Below, piece after piece: positions 9,252 through 16,893 of a stretch of 64,000 nt of DNA. Both the position numbers and the translations under genes were made by a program. Each line of letters starts with the position of its first letter. The first letter of the stretch is position 1. The DNA comes from Actinokineospora bangkokensis (GTDB lineage: Bacteria > Actinomycetota > Actinomycetes > Mycobacteriales > Pseudonocardiaceae): assembly GCF_001940455.1 (NCBI RefSeq), contig NZ_MKQR01000021.1:62001-126000 (forward strand), written 5' to 3'. The notes beneath the pieces were generated by a model, which saw only the letters and a list, made by a program, of their open reading frames with translations, ran no database searches and was not told the DNA's origin.

Positions 9252-9763
9252 AGCTCTGTCACCCCTCGCTCCTCCAGCGCGTTCCGCAGCGCCCGCAGCG
9301 CGTAGAACGACCTCGACTTGACCGTGCCCGGGGGTATCCCGAGGACCTTGGCGGCCTCGGCCACCGTGCGGCGGCGGTAGAACAGCTCCGCGATCACCGC
9401 GCGGTGGTCGCGCGAGAGCGCGCGCATCGCCTCGGCCACCTGCCAGCCCTGCAGGACCTGCTCGAACTCGTCGCCCGAGCGCGGCCAGTCCTTGTCCTCG
9501 ATGGGCACCTCGGCGACGCGGGCGCGCTGCCTGCGGTAGCCGGTGATCACCAGGTTGCGCGCCACCGTGTACAGCCACGGCCCGGCCTTCTCGGCCTCCA
9601 GGGTCCCGGCGTTGCGCCAGGCGCGCAGCAGCGTCTCCTGGACGACGTCCTCGGCCCGCTGGTGGTCCCCGCCGACCGCCCGCAGCACGAACCCCAGCAG
9701 CGGCCGCCGGTAGCGGTCGTAGAGCTCGCGGACGAACGCGTCGTCGGGGTCCGGGGTGGGCAC
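9248..9763 (-). CDS. ECF RNA polymerase sigma factor
   Basis: A 171-aa sigma-70 family protein with region 2 (FVRELYDRYRRPLLGFVLRAV, then AEDVVQETLLRAWRNA) and region 4 (SRDHRAVIAELFYRRRTVAEAA then GIPPGTVKSRSFYALRALR). The GTG at 9763 is fixed by an AGGAGGGGG ribosome site directly upstream. It overlaps the anti-sigma gene by 4 bp and the two form an operon. It directs RNA polymerase to a small stress regulon, probably including its own promoter, but no autoregulatory promoter could be assigned with confidence. Confidence 0.92.
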   Translation of the reverse strand: MPTPDPDDAFVRELYDRYRRPLLGFVLRAVGGDHQRAEDVVQETLLRAWRNAGTLEAEKAGPWLYTVARNLVITGYRRQRARVAEVPIEDKDWPRSGDEFEQVLQGWQVAEAMRALSRDHRAVIAELFYRRRTVAEAAKVLGIPPGTVKSRSFYALRALRNALEERGVTEL

Positions 9764-9807
9764 ACCCCCTCCTACGCCGCCGGGGCCTGGTCGGTTCACC
9801 CGACCTC

Positions 9808-10140
9808 TCACCGCTCGACGAAGCCGTCCAGGTTCCCCTTCGGCCCGGCCCACTGCTCCACCACCGCCTCGACCGACCCCGGGGTGGTGCCGGAGCGCAG
9901 CGCCGCCAGCAGCCGCTCGCAGCCCTCCCGGGCGCCCTCGGCCACCACCTCGACGCGGCCGTCCGCGGTGTTGCGGGCCCAGCCGACCAGCCCGATCTCC
10001 AGCGCCCGCGCGCGGGTCCACCAGCGGAAGCCGACGCCCTGCACGCGGCCGCGGACCCACGCGGTCAACCGGACGGGGGACGGCGCGCTGGGCGGTGCGG
10101 ACACCCCACTATCGTGCCCGATACCGGACGAGGCGCTCAT
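9808..10140 (-). CDS. acyP: acylphosphatase
   Basis: This small enzyme (110 aa from ATG at 10140) hydrolyses acyl phosphates. The family motif is complete: [24 protein letters not shown], where the Arg in GVGFR binds phosphate, and the catalytic Asn in [21 protein letters not shown] chose 10140 because GAGGTG lies just upstream; ATG at 10161 would add seven residues. The N-terminal 28 residues are extra to the domain. Co-directional with the downstream sigma gene (45-bp gap), but function suggests independent housekeeping. Confidence 0.92.
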   Translation of the reverse strand: MSASSGIGHDSGVSAPPSAPSPVRLTAWVRGRVQGVGFRWWTRARALEIGLVGWARNTADGRVEVVAEGAREGCERLLAALRSGTTPGSVEAVVEQWAGPKGNLDGFVER

Positions 10141-10242
10141 CCGCACCTCGGGTCCCCTCATCCGGGGGTGCTACGTTACCGGGCCGTGATGCGCCGCCCG
10201 CGCGGACAAGCCGCCGGGGCGACCAGGGAGGAATGTCGGGAC

Positions 10243-10842
10243 ATGTCCGCACCGTTCGACCCCACCGGGCACGAGGACGCGACGAGGATCACCGACCTGG
10301 GCCGCGAGCAGGTGGCCCCACCCGAGGACGGGCAGGGCCTGCGCCGCTCCTCCTACGCCATCCTCGGGGTGAGCGGCGTGGTGCTGGCGACGGTGTTCGC
10401 CGCGGTGGCGGCGTTCGCCGCGGGCGGGGGCGGGCAGAGCCAGCCGACCCCGGTCAACCGGCAGGTCGAGGTGGGTGGGCCGCGCACGTCGGGCACCACC
10501 GCGACCATCACCACCGAGACGGCCACCGACACCCCCTCCACCACGTCGGCGGCGGAGACGACGACCACGTCGACCACGACGGCGGACGAGTCGACCACCA
10601 CGACCACCAAGCGCCCGTCCTCGCACCAGAACCCGGGCGGCGGCAACCCCGGCGGCGGTGGCGGCAACCCCGGTGGCGGCGGCAACCCGGGCGGGGGCGG
10701 CGGGGGCAACCCCGGCCCGACCTCGAACCAGCCCTCGCCGACCACCCCCTCGACCACGAAGACCACCCCGCCGACGACGCCCCCCACGACCACGCCGACC
10801 ACCCAGCCGTCGAACCCGGGGTCGTCCACGTCCGGCCTGTAG
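10243..10842 (+). CDS. membrane-anchored Thr/Gly-rich protein
   Basis: A 199-aa protein of unknown function. Residues 1-35 are polar, a single helix spans about 38-60 (SYAILGVSGVVLATVFAAVA), and the rest is low complexity: Thr/Ser-rich (ETTTTSTTT, then TTTTTK), a Gly/Asn/Pro block of GGGNPGGGG repeats at about 125-158, and a second Thr/Pro stretch. The topology fits a type II protein with a flexible, probably glycosylated extracellular tail. The ATG follows GGAGGAATG at slightly long spacing. It lies 65 bp before a CAP-domain gene that also has a Thr-rich linker, so both may belong to envelope surface biology. Confidence 0.7.
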   Translation: MSAPFDPTGHEDATRITDLGREQVAPPEDGQGLRRSSYAILGVSGVVLATVFAAVAAFAAGGGGQSQPTPVNRQVEVGGPRTSGTTATITTETATDTPSTTSAAETTTTSTTTADESTTTTTKRPSSHQNPGGGNPGGGGGNPGGGGNPGGGGGGNPGPTSNQPSPTTPSTTKTTPPTTPPTTTPTTQPSNPGSSTSGL

Positions 10843-10870
10843 GACCAGGCGTTTTGGTGCTGTTGGGGTA

Positions 10871-10887
10871 GTGGGTGGTTCACCCAC
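10871..10887. promoter_or_regulatory. perfect inverted repeat before the CAP-domain gene
   Basis: The stretch reads GTGGGTG-GTT-CACCCAC, a perfect 7-bp inverted repeat with a 3-nt spacer. It lies 21 bp before the GTG of the CAP-domain gene and 29 bp after the previous stop. It has no T-run, so it is more likely an operator overlapping the promoter than a terminator; the binding protein is unknown. Confidence 0.4.
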
Positions 10888-10907
10888 CAGTGGTACGTTG
10901 CCCAATC

Positions 10908-11636
10908 GTGACCTCCGCACGCAGGCGCCGCACGGCACTGGTCCGCGCCGCGCTCGTCGCCGCCCTCGCGGGCGCGGGCGCGGCGGGGGTGACCACCACC
11001 CTGGGCATCACCCCGCTGCTCCCGGCTGCCCAGCCCGACGGGGTGCCGCTCGGCCTGACCGCGCAGCGCATAACCATGCCGCCGCAGGACGGCCCGGTGA
11101 TCGCCTACCCGCGCGGTACCGGCTCGGGTGAGATCGACGGCGGCGGGCGGCCCGCCCCCGCTCCCACCACCGCGCCCACGACGACGACCGGCACCACGAC
11201 GTCCGCGCCGCCGACGACCGCGGACACCACGACCACCACGACCGAGCCGCCCGTGACGGCCGCGGCGTCGAACGCCGACGAGGCGGTGCTGGCCCTGGTC
11301 AACGAGGAGCGCGCCAAGGCGTCCTGCGCCCCCGTGTCCCTCGAACCCCGGCTCACCGCCGCCGCGCAGGCCCACAGCGACGACATGTCCGCGCACGACT
11401 ACTTCTCGCACGTGAGCCAGGACGGCCGCACGTTCGGCCAGCGCATCGAGGCGCAGGGCTACCCCTCGCCCGCCGCCGAGAACATCGCCAAGGGCCAGCG
11501 CACGCCCGCGCAGGTGATGGAGGCGTGGATGGGTTCCGAGGGCCACCGCCGCAACATCCTCGACTGCGACCTCAAGACCCTGGGCGTCGGCTTCACCCTC
11601 GACGGCTACTACTGGGTCCAGGACTTCGGCCGCTGA
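10908..11636 (+). CDS. secreted CAP-domain (SCP/PR-1) protein
   Basis: This 242-aa protein has a Tat- or Sec-like N-terminus (RRRRTALVRAALVAALAGAG), a Thr-rich linker at about 85-120, and a C-terminal CAP domain at about 123-242. The domain includes VLALVNEERAKASCAPV, LTAAAQAHSDDMSAHDYFSH, and the conserved ENIAKGQ and W-x-S-x-GHRRNIL segments. The His, Glu and His typical of the CAP cavity are visible. Two Cys in the domain (SCAP, LDCDLK) could form a disulfide, as in many secreted CAP proteins. GTG at 10908 is preferred over upstream in-frame codons. Bacterial CAP proteins are secreted and their ligands are mostly unknown. Confidence 0.9.
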   Translation: MTSARRRRTALVRAALVAALAGAGAAGVTTTLGITPLLPAAQPDGVPLGLTAQRITMPPQDGPVIAYPRGTGSGEIDGGGRPAPAPTTAPTTTTGTTTSAPPTTADTTTTTTEPPVTAAASNADEAVLALVNEERAKASCAPVSLEPRLTAAAQAHSDDMSAHDYFSHVSQDGRTFGQRIEAQGYPSPAAENIAKGQRTPAQVMEAWMGSEGHRRNILDCDLKTLGVGFTLDGYYWVQDFGR

Positions 11637-11668
11637 TCCCTCGGCTCACCGCACGGCCGAGCCGCACC

Positions 11669-11722
11669 TCACGGCCCCTCGCCACCCGGCGCACGTCACG
11701 GCCCCTCGCCATCCGGCGCACG
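11669..11722. repeat. 27-bp direct tandem repeat
   Basis: Two adjacent 27-bp units (11669-11695 and 11696-11722) differ by one base, and a partial third unit begins at 11723. Each unit starts with TCA, which on the minus strand is TGA in the frame of the neighbouring gene, so the stop codon of that gene is the beginning of the third unit. This fills most of the convergent gap after the CAP gene. Confidence 0.75.
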
Positions 11723-12316
11723 TCACGGCCGAGTGCCGTCCCACTCCGCCAGGGGCGCCACGTGCCAGCGCCAGGACGTCAGCCGCGGCCGCGCCCCCAG
11801 CACCGCGCGCCCGTTGGCCCACAACAACACCTGCCACCGGTCGCCGCCCGCGGGCGCCCACGGGAACATCCGCCCCAGCACCGCGTGCGCGACGTCCGCG
11901 GGGCCCTCGAAGTCCACGCCCAGCGCCTGCGCCGCGTCGTGGGTGTGGACGACCACCTCGTCGCACCCCATGCCCGCGAAGCCCGACGCGTCCCCGATGC
12001 CTGCCGGGTGCCAACCCCGGTCGCCCGGGTCCGCCGCGTCCACCACCGCCGCCAGCACCCGCCCGGCGGCCCGCAGCGCCCGCAGCAGCTCGACGGGTTC
12101 GGCGCCGTCGTCCACCGACACGGTGTTCGTCGCCAGTTCCCGCGGCCCGGCGCAGAAGTCGACGCCGTACCAGAGCAGGCAGTTCGCCATGTGCGCCACC
12201 AGCTGCGCGGCCGACATCTCCACCTGCTCGCCGGGGCGCCGCCAGTCGCCGTCGAGGTGCCGCTCCAAGAAACCCGCGCTGTGCTCCACGGCGCGCAACA
12301 AGGTCGTCCCGTCCAC
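11723..12316 (-). CDS. DinB-fold / maleylpyruvate isomerase-type protein
   Basis: A 197-aa protein with the mycothiol-dependent maleylpyruvate isomerase N-terminal (DinB-like) architecture: helix 1 TTLLRAVEHSAGFLERHLDG, then VEMSAAQLVAHMANCLLWYG with a His in the usual metal position, and a later GCDEVVVHTHDAAQALGV segment giving further His residues. GTG at 12316 is favoured because upstream sequence is Arg/Pro-rich. Proteins of this type are widespread in actinobacteria and their substrates are generally unknown; thiol-dependent detoxification is the usual guess. The gene stands alone next to the membrane protein gene. Confidence 0.78.
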   Translation of the reverse strand: MDGTTLLRAVEHSAGFLERHLDGDWRRPGEQVEMSAAQLVAHMANCLLWYGVDFCAGPRELATNTVSVDDGAEPVELLRALRAAGRVLAAVVDAADPGDRGWHPAGIGDASGFAGMGCDEVVVHTHDAAQALGVDFEGPADVAHAVLGRMFPWAPAGGDRWQVLLWANGRAVLGARPRLTSWRWHVAPLAEWDGTRP

Positions 12317-12353
12317 GCGGGCAGCATGGACGGGACGACCCGGGGGGTTCAAC

Positions 12354-12779
12354 TCAGGCGGCGGGCGCGCCGCCCTTCTGGTTCGCCAGGAAGGTCACCA
12401 CGCCGGACCCGGCGGAGGCGATGACGGCCAGCAGCAGCAGGAACCAGCCGATGGTGGGGCCGCCGGGGCCCGAGGCCAGCGACACCAGCACGAACAGCGC
12501 GGCCAGGGCGCCCGCGCCCGCCCAGATCATCGAGCGGTAGGGCACCTGGACGCCCAGGTGCGGCAGGAGCACGACCACCGCGGCGCCGATCATGAGCAGC
12601 ACGGCGAGGATCATGGTGCCCACGCTCCAGGCGCTCCAGCTGACCGAGACGTCGTAGTAGCCCGGCAGGCCCGCGTCGTAGCTGAAGGCGGGGAAGAAGC
12701 TGAAGATGAAGGCGGCGGCGCCCGCCCCCACCCCAGCCCACTCGACGGGGGTGACGGTCTTGGGGTCGAAGTTGGCCAT
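12354..12779 (-). CDS. small four-helix membrane protein
   Basis: A 141-aa protein with four predicted transmembrane helices: about residues 18-34 (GVGAGAAAFIFSFFPAF), 50-72 (AWSVGTMILAVLLMIGAAVVVL), 84-104 (IWAGAGALAALFVLVSL) and 112-132 (IGWFLLLLAVIASAGSG). It begins MANFDPKTVTPVEWAG. ATG at 12779 is preceded by AGGAAGG at acceptable distance. I do not recognise a family with confidence. It is followed by the DinB-fold gene on the same strand after a 37-bp gap and may share its transcript. Confidence 0.75.
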   Translation of the reverse strand: MANFDPKTVTPVEWAGVGAGAAAFIFSFFPAFSYDAGLPGYYDVSVSWSAWSVGTMILAVLLMIGAAVVVLLPHLGVQVPYRSMIWAGAGALAALFVLVSLASGPGGPTIGWFLLLLAVIASAGSGVVTFLANQKGGAPAA

Positions 12780-13072
12780 CGTGGGGCGCCTTCCTGGGCG
12801 GCGGAGCGGGGAGGCGGGCGATCGGCTTCGGACCGCCCGGCGACGCACAAGTATCCGTCCACCCCGGACCGGCGCAAGTCACGAAAGCACATCGCACCTG
12901 CGGGTTTACCCAACCGGGTGAGGCCATGGGTCCTAATGGTCGGATCCGACTACTCACCGCTGGGAACCGGTTGCTCACCGCGTCCGCCCGCACCGCCGAG
13001 CGCCCCGCGCCACGGCGTCCCCGGGCCGTAATTCCCTCGCGGGGAACGCGTCCAGCGTTCACGATTCCGGGC

Positions 13073-13996
13073 ATGTACGCCACTCGTCCCGCCACCGCCG
13101 CCGACCGCCCCGCGGTCGTCGAGCTGGTCGCCCGCCTGCAGGCCGATCCCGCGCAGCACATCGGCTACCACGGCACGACCGCCGAGGAGGTGGAGGCCGA
13201 GCTGGCCGGGTTCGCGCCGGACTGGGCGGGCGGCGCCGCGCTGGCGGTGGACGACGCGGGCGCGGTGCGCGGGGTGCTCAGCGTCGACGCCGACCCGGTG
13301 GTGGGCCGCGCCTGGCTGCACGGCCCGTTCGTCGAGCTGCCCGACGGCCACCCCGTGCCCCGCCAGGCCTGGCACAACACCGCCGACGACCTGCTCGACA
13401 CCGCGCTGCGGCTGCCCCGGCTGACCGGGGTCGCGGACCTGGAGCTGTTCGGGCACCGCAAGCACCGGCTGCTGGCCGACTTCGCCGCCCGGCACGGCTT
13501 CGACGCCACCGGCGCCAGCCGGGTCTTCGCCCTCACCGGGGCGCCGCTGCGGGCGGTGCTCGTCGGCGCGGCGCCGGACGAGCACGAGCGACCGGTGCCG
13601 CTCGCCCGCGCGGGCTCCGGTGCCGCGGCGGGGGTGGCCGCGCTGCACGAGCGGTGCTTCCCGAACCGCACGGTCACCGGCCACCAGCTCGTCACCCGCG
13701 ACCGCGGGCACACCGTGGTCGTGCTGACCGGCGTCGACGGCGTCCTGGGCTACGCCGCGGGCTACCCGCAGGAGGCGGAGCACTACGTCGACTACGTGGC
13801 CGTCGACCCCGACATGCGCGGGGTCGGCACCGGGCAGGCCCTGGTGCGCGCCCTGCTGCGGGAGCTGGCGGCGGCGTCGGGGCCCCGGCCCAAGGCCGCG
13901 GCGACGATCTCGCTCGGCAACGACGCCTCCGAGCGGATGTTCGCCAAGCTCGGCTTCGAGCTGGAGCTGGAGCTGGCGGGCTACCGGCGCCGCTGA
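13073..13996 (+). CDS. tandem GNAT acetyltransferase
   Basis: A 307-aa protein whose C-terminal half (about 180-307) is a clear GNAT domain: HYVDYVAVDPDMRGVGTGQALVRALLRE is the acetyl-CoA loop (here R-G-V-G-T-G), followed by ISLGNDASERMFAKLGFELE. The N-terminal half begins YATRPATAADRPAVVELVARL and has a GVLSVD-like strand, suggesting a degenerate first GNAT fold. ATG at 13073 is chosen because the sequence upstream is not protein-like. Substrate unknown. It ends 4 bp from the convergent symporter gene. Confidence 0.83.
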   Translation: MYATRPATAADRPAVVELVARLQADPAQHIGYHGTTAEEVEAELAGFAPDWAGGAALAVDDAGAVRGVLSVDADPVVGRAWLHGPFVELPDGHPVPRQAWHNTADDLLDTALRLPRLTGVADLELFGHRKHRLLADFAARHGFDATGASRVFALTGAPLRAVLVGAAPDEHERPVPLARAGSGAAAGVAALHERCFPNRTVTGHQLVTRDRGHTVVVLTGVDGVLGYAAGYPQEAEHYVDYVAVDPDMRGVGTGQALVRALLRELAAASGPRPKAAATISLGNDASERMFAKLGFELELELAGYRRR

Positions 13997-14000
13997 GCCG

Positions 14001-15542
14001 TCACGCAGGCTCCGGCGCGGGCTCACCTTCCTCGGCCGCGGGCGCGGGGTCCTTGTGCCGCAACGACAGCAGCCCGCCGACGAGCAGCACCACCAGCGCG
14101 CCCAGCGGGGTGTACCAGGGGAACGCGAGCGCCTTGGAGTCGGCGGTGGCCTTGGCGAAGTCCACCCCGAGGAAGGTCCCGTCCGGGGCGAACTTCAACC
14201 CCAGGATCACGAACGCCATCACCGCCACCGACGCCACGAACCCGGTGATCGCGTCGACCTGGCGGGCCTTGCGCAGCCACAGCCCGAGGAAGAACGCGCC
14301 GAGCAGGGCGCCGTAGGTGTAGCCGGTGATCGCCAGCGCCGTCTCGACGATCGGGTTCTTCGTGGTGGTGAACATCGAGGCGAACACGATCAGCGCGCCC
14401 GCCCACACCACCGTCCAGATCCGGCCCTGCTTGAGCAGCTCGGCGTCGGACAGCGGGCGGCGCACCAGCTTCTGGTACACGTCGGTCACCGTCGAGGACG
14501 CCAGCGCGCCCAGCGAGGAGCTCAGCGCGGCGGCGAGGATGCCCGCGATGACGAACCCGGACAGCCCGCTGGGCAGCTCGGAGACGACGAAGTGGGCGAA
14601 CAGCTCGTCGTTGGTGCCCAGCCCGAGCCCGGTCACCGGGTCGGCGCCGCGGTAGAACGACCACAGCATCGTACCGATGAACAGGAACAGCGCGAACTGC
14701 AGGAACACCACCACACCGCTGGCGATCAGCGCCTTCTGCGAAGCGCGCACGTCGTTGCAGGCCATCAGCCGCTGCACGATCAGCTGGTCGGCGCCGTGGC
14801 TGGCCATCGACAGCACCGCGCCGCCGAGCACCCCGGTGAGCGCCGCGTACGGGCCGGTGACCGGGCTGGAGGCGAAGTCGAGCACCTGGAACTTGCCCGC
14901 GTCCAGCGCCGCGGTGAACCAGCCGTCGGGCAGCTTGCCCGCCAGCACCGCGATGACCGCCGCGCCGCCGAGGACGTACCAGAGCATCTGGATGGCGTCG
15001 ACCCAGATGACCGCGCGCACGCCGCCGAAGAAGGTGTAGACGACCATGGCGATGCCCAGCACCACGACGATGGCGAAGTAGGACGCGTCGAGGCCGTAGG
15101 CGGCCAGCACCACCTTCACCGGGATGGCCGTGGCGAACAGCCGCACCCCGTCCGCGAGCAGCCGGGTGAGCAGGAACGTCACCGACGCGGTGCCCTGCAA
15201 CCCGGCGCCGAAGCGCTTGCCGAGGAAGTTGTAGGCCGTGGTCATGTTGCCCGCGACGTAGCGGGGCAGCAGCACGAACGACACCACGATGCGCCCGAGG
15301 ATGTAGCCGATGGCCAGCGTCAGGTACGTCGAGGCGCCCAGGTAGGCCACCGTGGGCACGCTCAGCACGGTCAGCGTGGAGGTCTCGGCGGAGACCACCG
15401 ACAGGCACGCGACCCACCAGGAGATGCGGCCCTCGCCGACGAAGTAGTCGTTGCCGGAGCGCTGCCTGCCGCCGATCCACACCCCCAGCAGCGGCATGCC
15501 GACGAGGAAGACCGCGATGATCGCGAGGTCAAGGGCGCGCAT
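14001..15542 (-). CDS. sodium:solute symporter (SSS family)
   Basis: This 513-aa transporter has the SSS/SLC5 architecture of about 13 helices. Recognisable segments are LDLAIIAVFLVGMPLLGVWIG, NDYFVGEGRISWWVACLSV with the SAETST motif in helix 1, and GGVRAVIWVDAIQMLWYVLGG, which matches the family pattern GG-x-x-AV-x-x-D-x-x-Q. It would couple import of a small solute to sodium. Its start overlaps the end of anmK by 14 bp, so the two are translationally coupled. This suggests anhydro-N-acetylmuramic acid or a related wall sugar as substrate. That substrate is inferred only from context. Confidence 0.88.
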   Translation of the reverse strand: MRALDLAIIAVFLVGMPLLGVWIGGRQRSGNDYFVGEGRISWWVACLSVVSAETSTLTVLSVPTVAYLGASTYLTLAIGYILGRIVVSFVLLPRYVAGNMTTAYNFLGKRFGAGLQGTASVTFLLTRLLADGVRLFATAIPVKVVLAAYGLDASYFAIVVVLGIAMVVYTFFGGVRAVIWVDAIQMLWYVLGGAAVIAVLAGKLPDGWFTAALDAGKFQVLDFASSPVTGPYAALTGVLGGAVLSMASHGADQLIVQRLMACNDVRASQKALIASGVVVFLQFALFLFIGTMLWSFYRGADPVTGLGLGTNDELFAHFVVSELPSGLSGFVIAGILAAALSSSLGALASSTVTDVYQKLVRRPLSDAELLKQGRIWTVVWAGALIVFASMFTTTKNPIVETALAITGYTYGALLGAFFLGLWLRKARQVDAITGFVASVAVMAFVILGLKFAPDGTFLGVDFAKATADSKALAFPWYTPLGALVVLLVGGLLSLRHKDPAPAAEEGEPAPEPA

Positions 15543-16755
15543 GCGGGCCTCCAGCGGGGACCGGGTCGGGGGTGGTGCTCGGGGGGCTGCTGTCCTGCTG
15601 CGGCGATCCTCGCCCGGCGGGGGCGATCCGCAAGGCGTTCGCGGTGCCCGCCACCGGTTCGGGCCAGCGCGCGGGGTCGCGGCCGGGGGTGACGCTGCCC
15701 AGGACGCGCGCGCCGCCGCCGGTGCCGGTGTCGACGGGGATGCCGCACCAGGTCAGGAACCCCAGCAGGGCGGTGAGGTAGGCCTCCTTGGCCTCCGCGG
15801 GCAGGCCCAGGGCGTCGGTGGTGGTCAGCTCGGCCGGGCCCAGGGCCACCGCCAGGGCGTCCATCAGCGCCGGGTTGCGCACGCCGCCACCGGAGGCCAG
15901 CACCCGCGTCGGCCGGTAGGGGGCCAGGGCGCGGGCGACGGTGGTGGCGGTCAACTGGACGAGGGTGGCGAGCAGGTCGGCGTCGTCGACGGCGGGCACC
16001 CGCGCCAGCGCGGCGTCGAGGTGCTCGGCGCCGAAGTGCTCCTTGCCGGTCGACTTCGGCGGCGGCGCGGCGTAGTAGGGGTCGGTCAGCAGCACGTCGA
16101 GCAGGTCCGCGCGGACCCGGCCGCGGCGGGCGACCGCGCCGCCGGTGTCGCACGGCAGCCCGAGCCGGGTGCGGGCGGCGTGGTCGAGCAGGGCGTTGGC
16201 GGGGCCGGTGTCGAAGGCGGTGCCCGCGACCGTGGCGTTGGCGATGCCGCCGAGGTTGAGCGCGGCGGCGGAGGGGTCGCCCGCGAGCAGCAGCCGGTCG
16301 AGCACCCCGGCCAGCGGGGCGCCGTGGCCCCCGGCGGCGACGTCGCGGGCGCGCAGGTCCGACACCACGGGCAGGCCGGTCGCCTCCGCGATCCAGGCGG
16401 GCTGGCCCAGTTGCAGCGTGCCGAGGCAGCGGTCGCCGTCGACCCAGTGGTAGAGGGTCTGCCCGAGGGAGGCCACGAGGTCGACGCCGCCCACCGCGCC
16501 CGCCAGCGCGGCCGCGGCGGCCCCGAACGCCTGCCCGACACCGGTGTCGAGCGCGCACACCCCAGCGGCGTCGCACGGGCCGGGGGGCAGCGCGGCGAGC
16601 AGCCGCGCGCGCAGGTCGGCGGGGAGGTCGACCTCCGCGTGGCGCACCGGAGCCAGTTCGACCACCCCCGACTCCAGCCGCAGGTCGGCCACGGCCACGT
16701 CGATGCCGTCCACCGACGTTCCGGAGATCATCCCGAGCACGCGCCGCCAACCCAC
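15529..16755 (-). CDS. anmK: anhydro-N-acetylmuramic acid kinase
   Basis: AnmK (408 aa) opens the 1,6-anhydro ring of anhydroMurNAc and phosphorylates it, recycling peptidoglycan turnover products. The signature GMISGTSVDGIDVAVADL lies at the N-terminus, with LVASLGQTLYHW, ALNLGGIANAT, FDTGPANALLDHAA and the ATP-site LASGGGVRNPALMDAL. GTG at 16755 gives VGWRRVLGMISGTS, as in the family; GTG at 16740 is possible. It is the first gene of a two-gene unit with the SSS symporter. No murQ etherase is in the window. Confidence 0.95.
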   Translation of the reverse strand: MGWRRVLGMISGTSVDGIDVAVADLRLESGVVELAPVRHAEVDLPADLRARLLAALPPGPCDAAGVCALDTGVGQAFGAAAAALAGAVGGVDLVASLGQTLYHWVDGDRCLGTLQLGQPAWIAEATGLPVVSDLRARDVAAGGHGAPLAGVLDRLLLAGDPSAAALNLGGIANATVAGTAFDTGPANALLDHAARTRLGLPCDTGGAVARRGRVRADLLDVLLTDPYYAAPPPKSTGKEHFGAEHLDAALARVPAVDDADLLATLVQLTATTVARALAPYRPTRVLASGGGVRNPALMDALAVALGPAELTTTDALGLPAEAKEAYLTALLGFLTWCGIPVDTGTGGGARVLGSVTPGRDPARWPEPVAGTANALRIAPAGRGSPQQDSSPPSTTPDPVPAGGPHARP

Positions 16756-16893
16756 AGCCCTGTGGTCTATTGCACACCCGCTGGTTGCGCAAGACTCTGG
16801 TGAAATTTTTCCCGGATCGTCGCCAAACCAGTCGACATCCCACGTGGGCACGTCCGGGCGGCCGCGCCCCGACCGGGGTGCGAGGATGGCCCG
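16756..16893. promoter_or_regulatory. divergent promoter region anmK / ftsY
   Basis: This 138-bp gap separates divergent anmK and ftsY and contains an unusually A/T-rich island near 16792-16812 (CTGGTGAAATTTTTCCC), against a background above 70% GC. Promoters for both genes should lie here. I cannot assign -35 and -10 elements with confidence. Confidence 0.45.
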
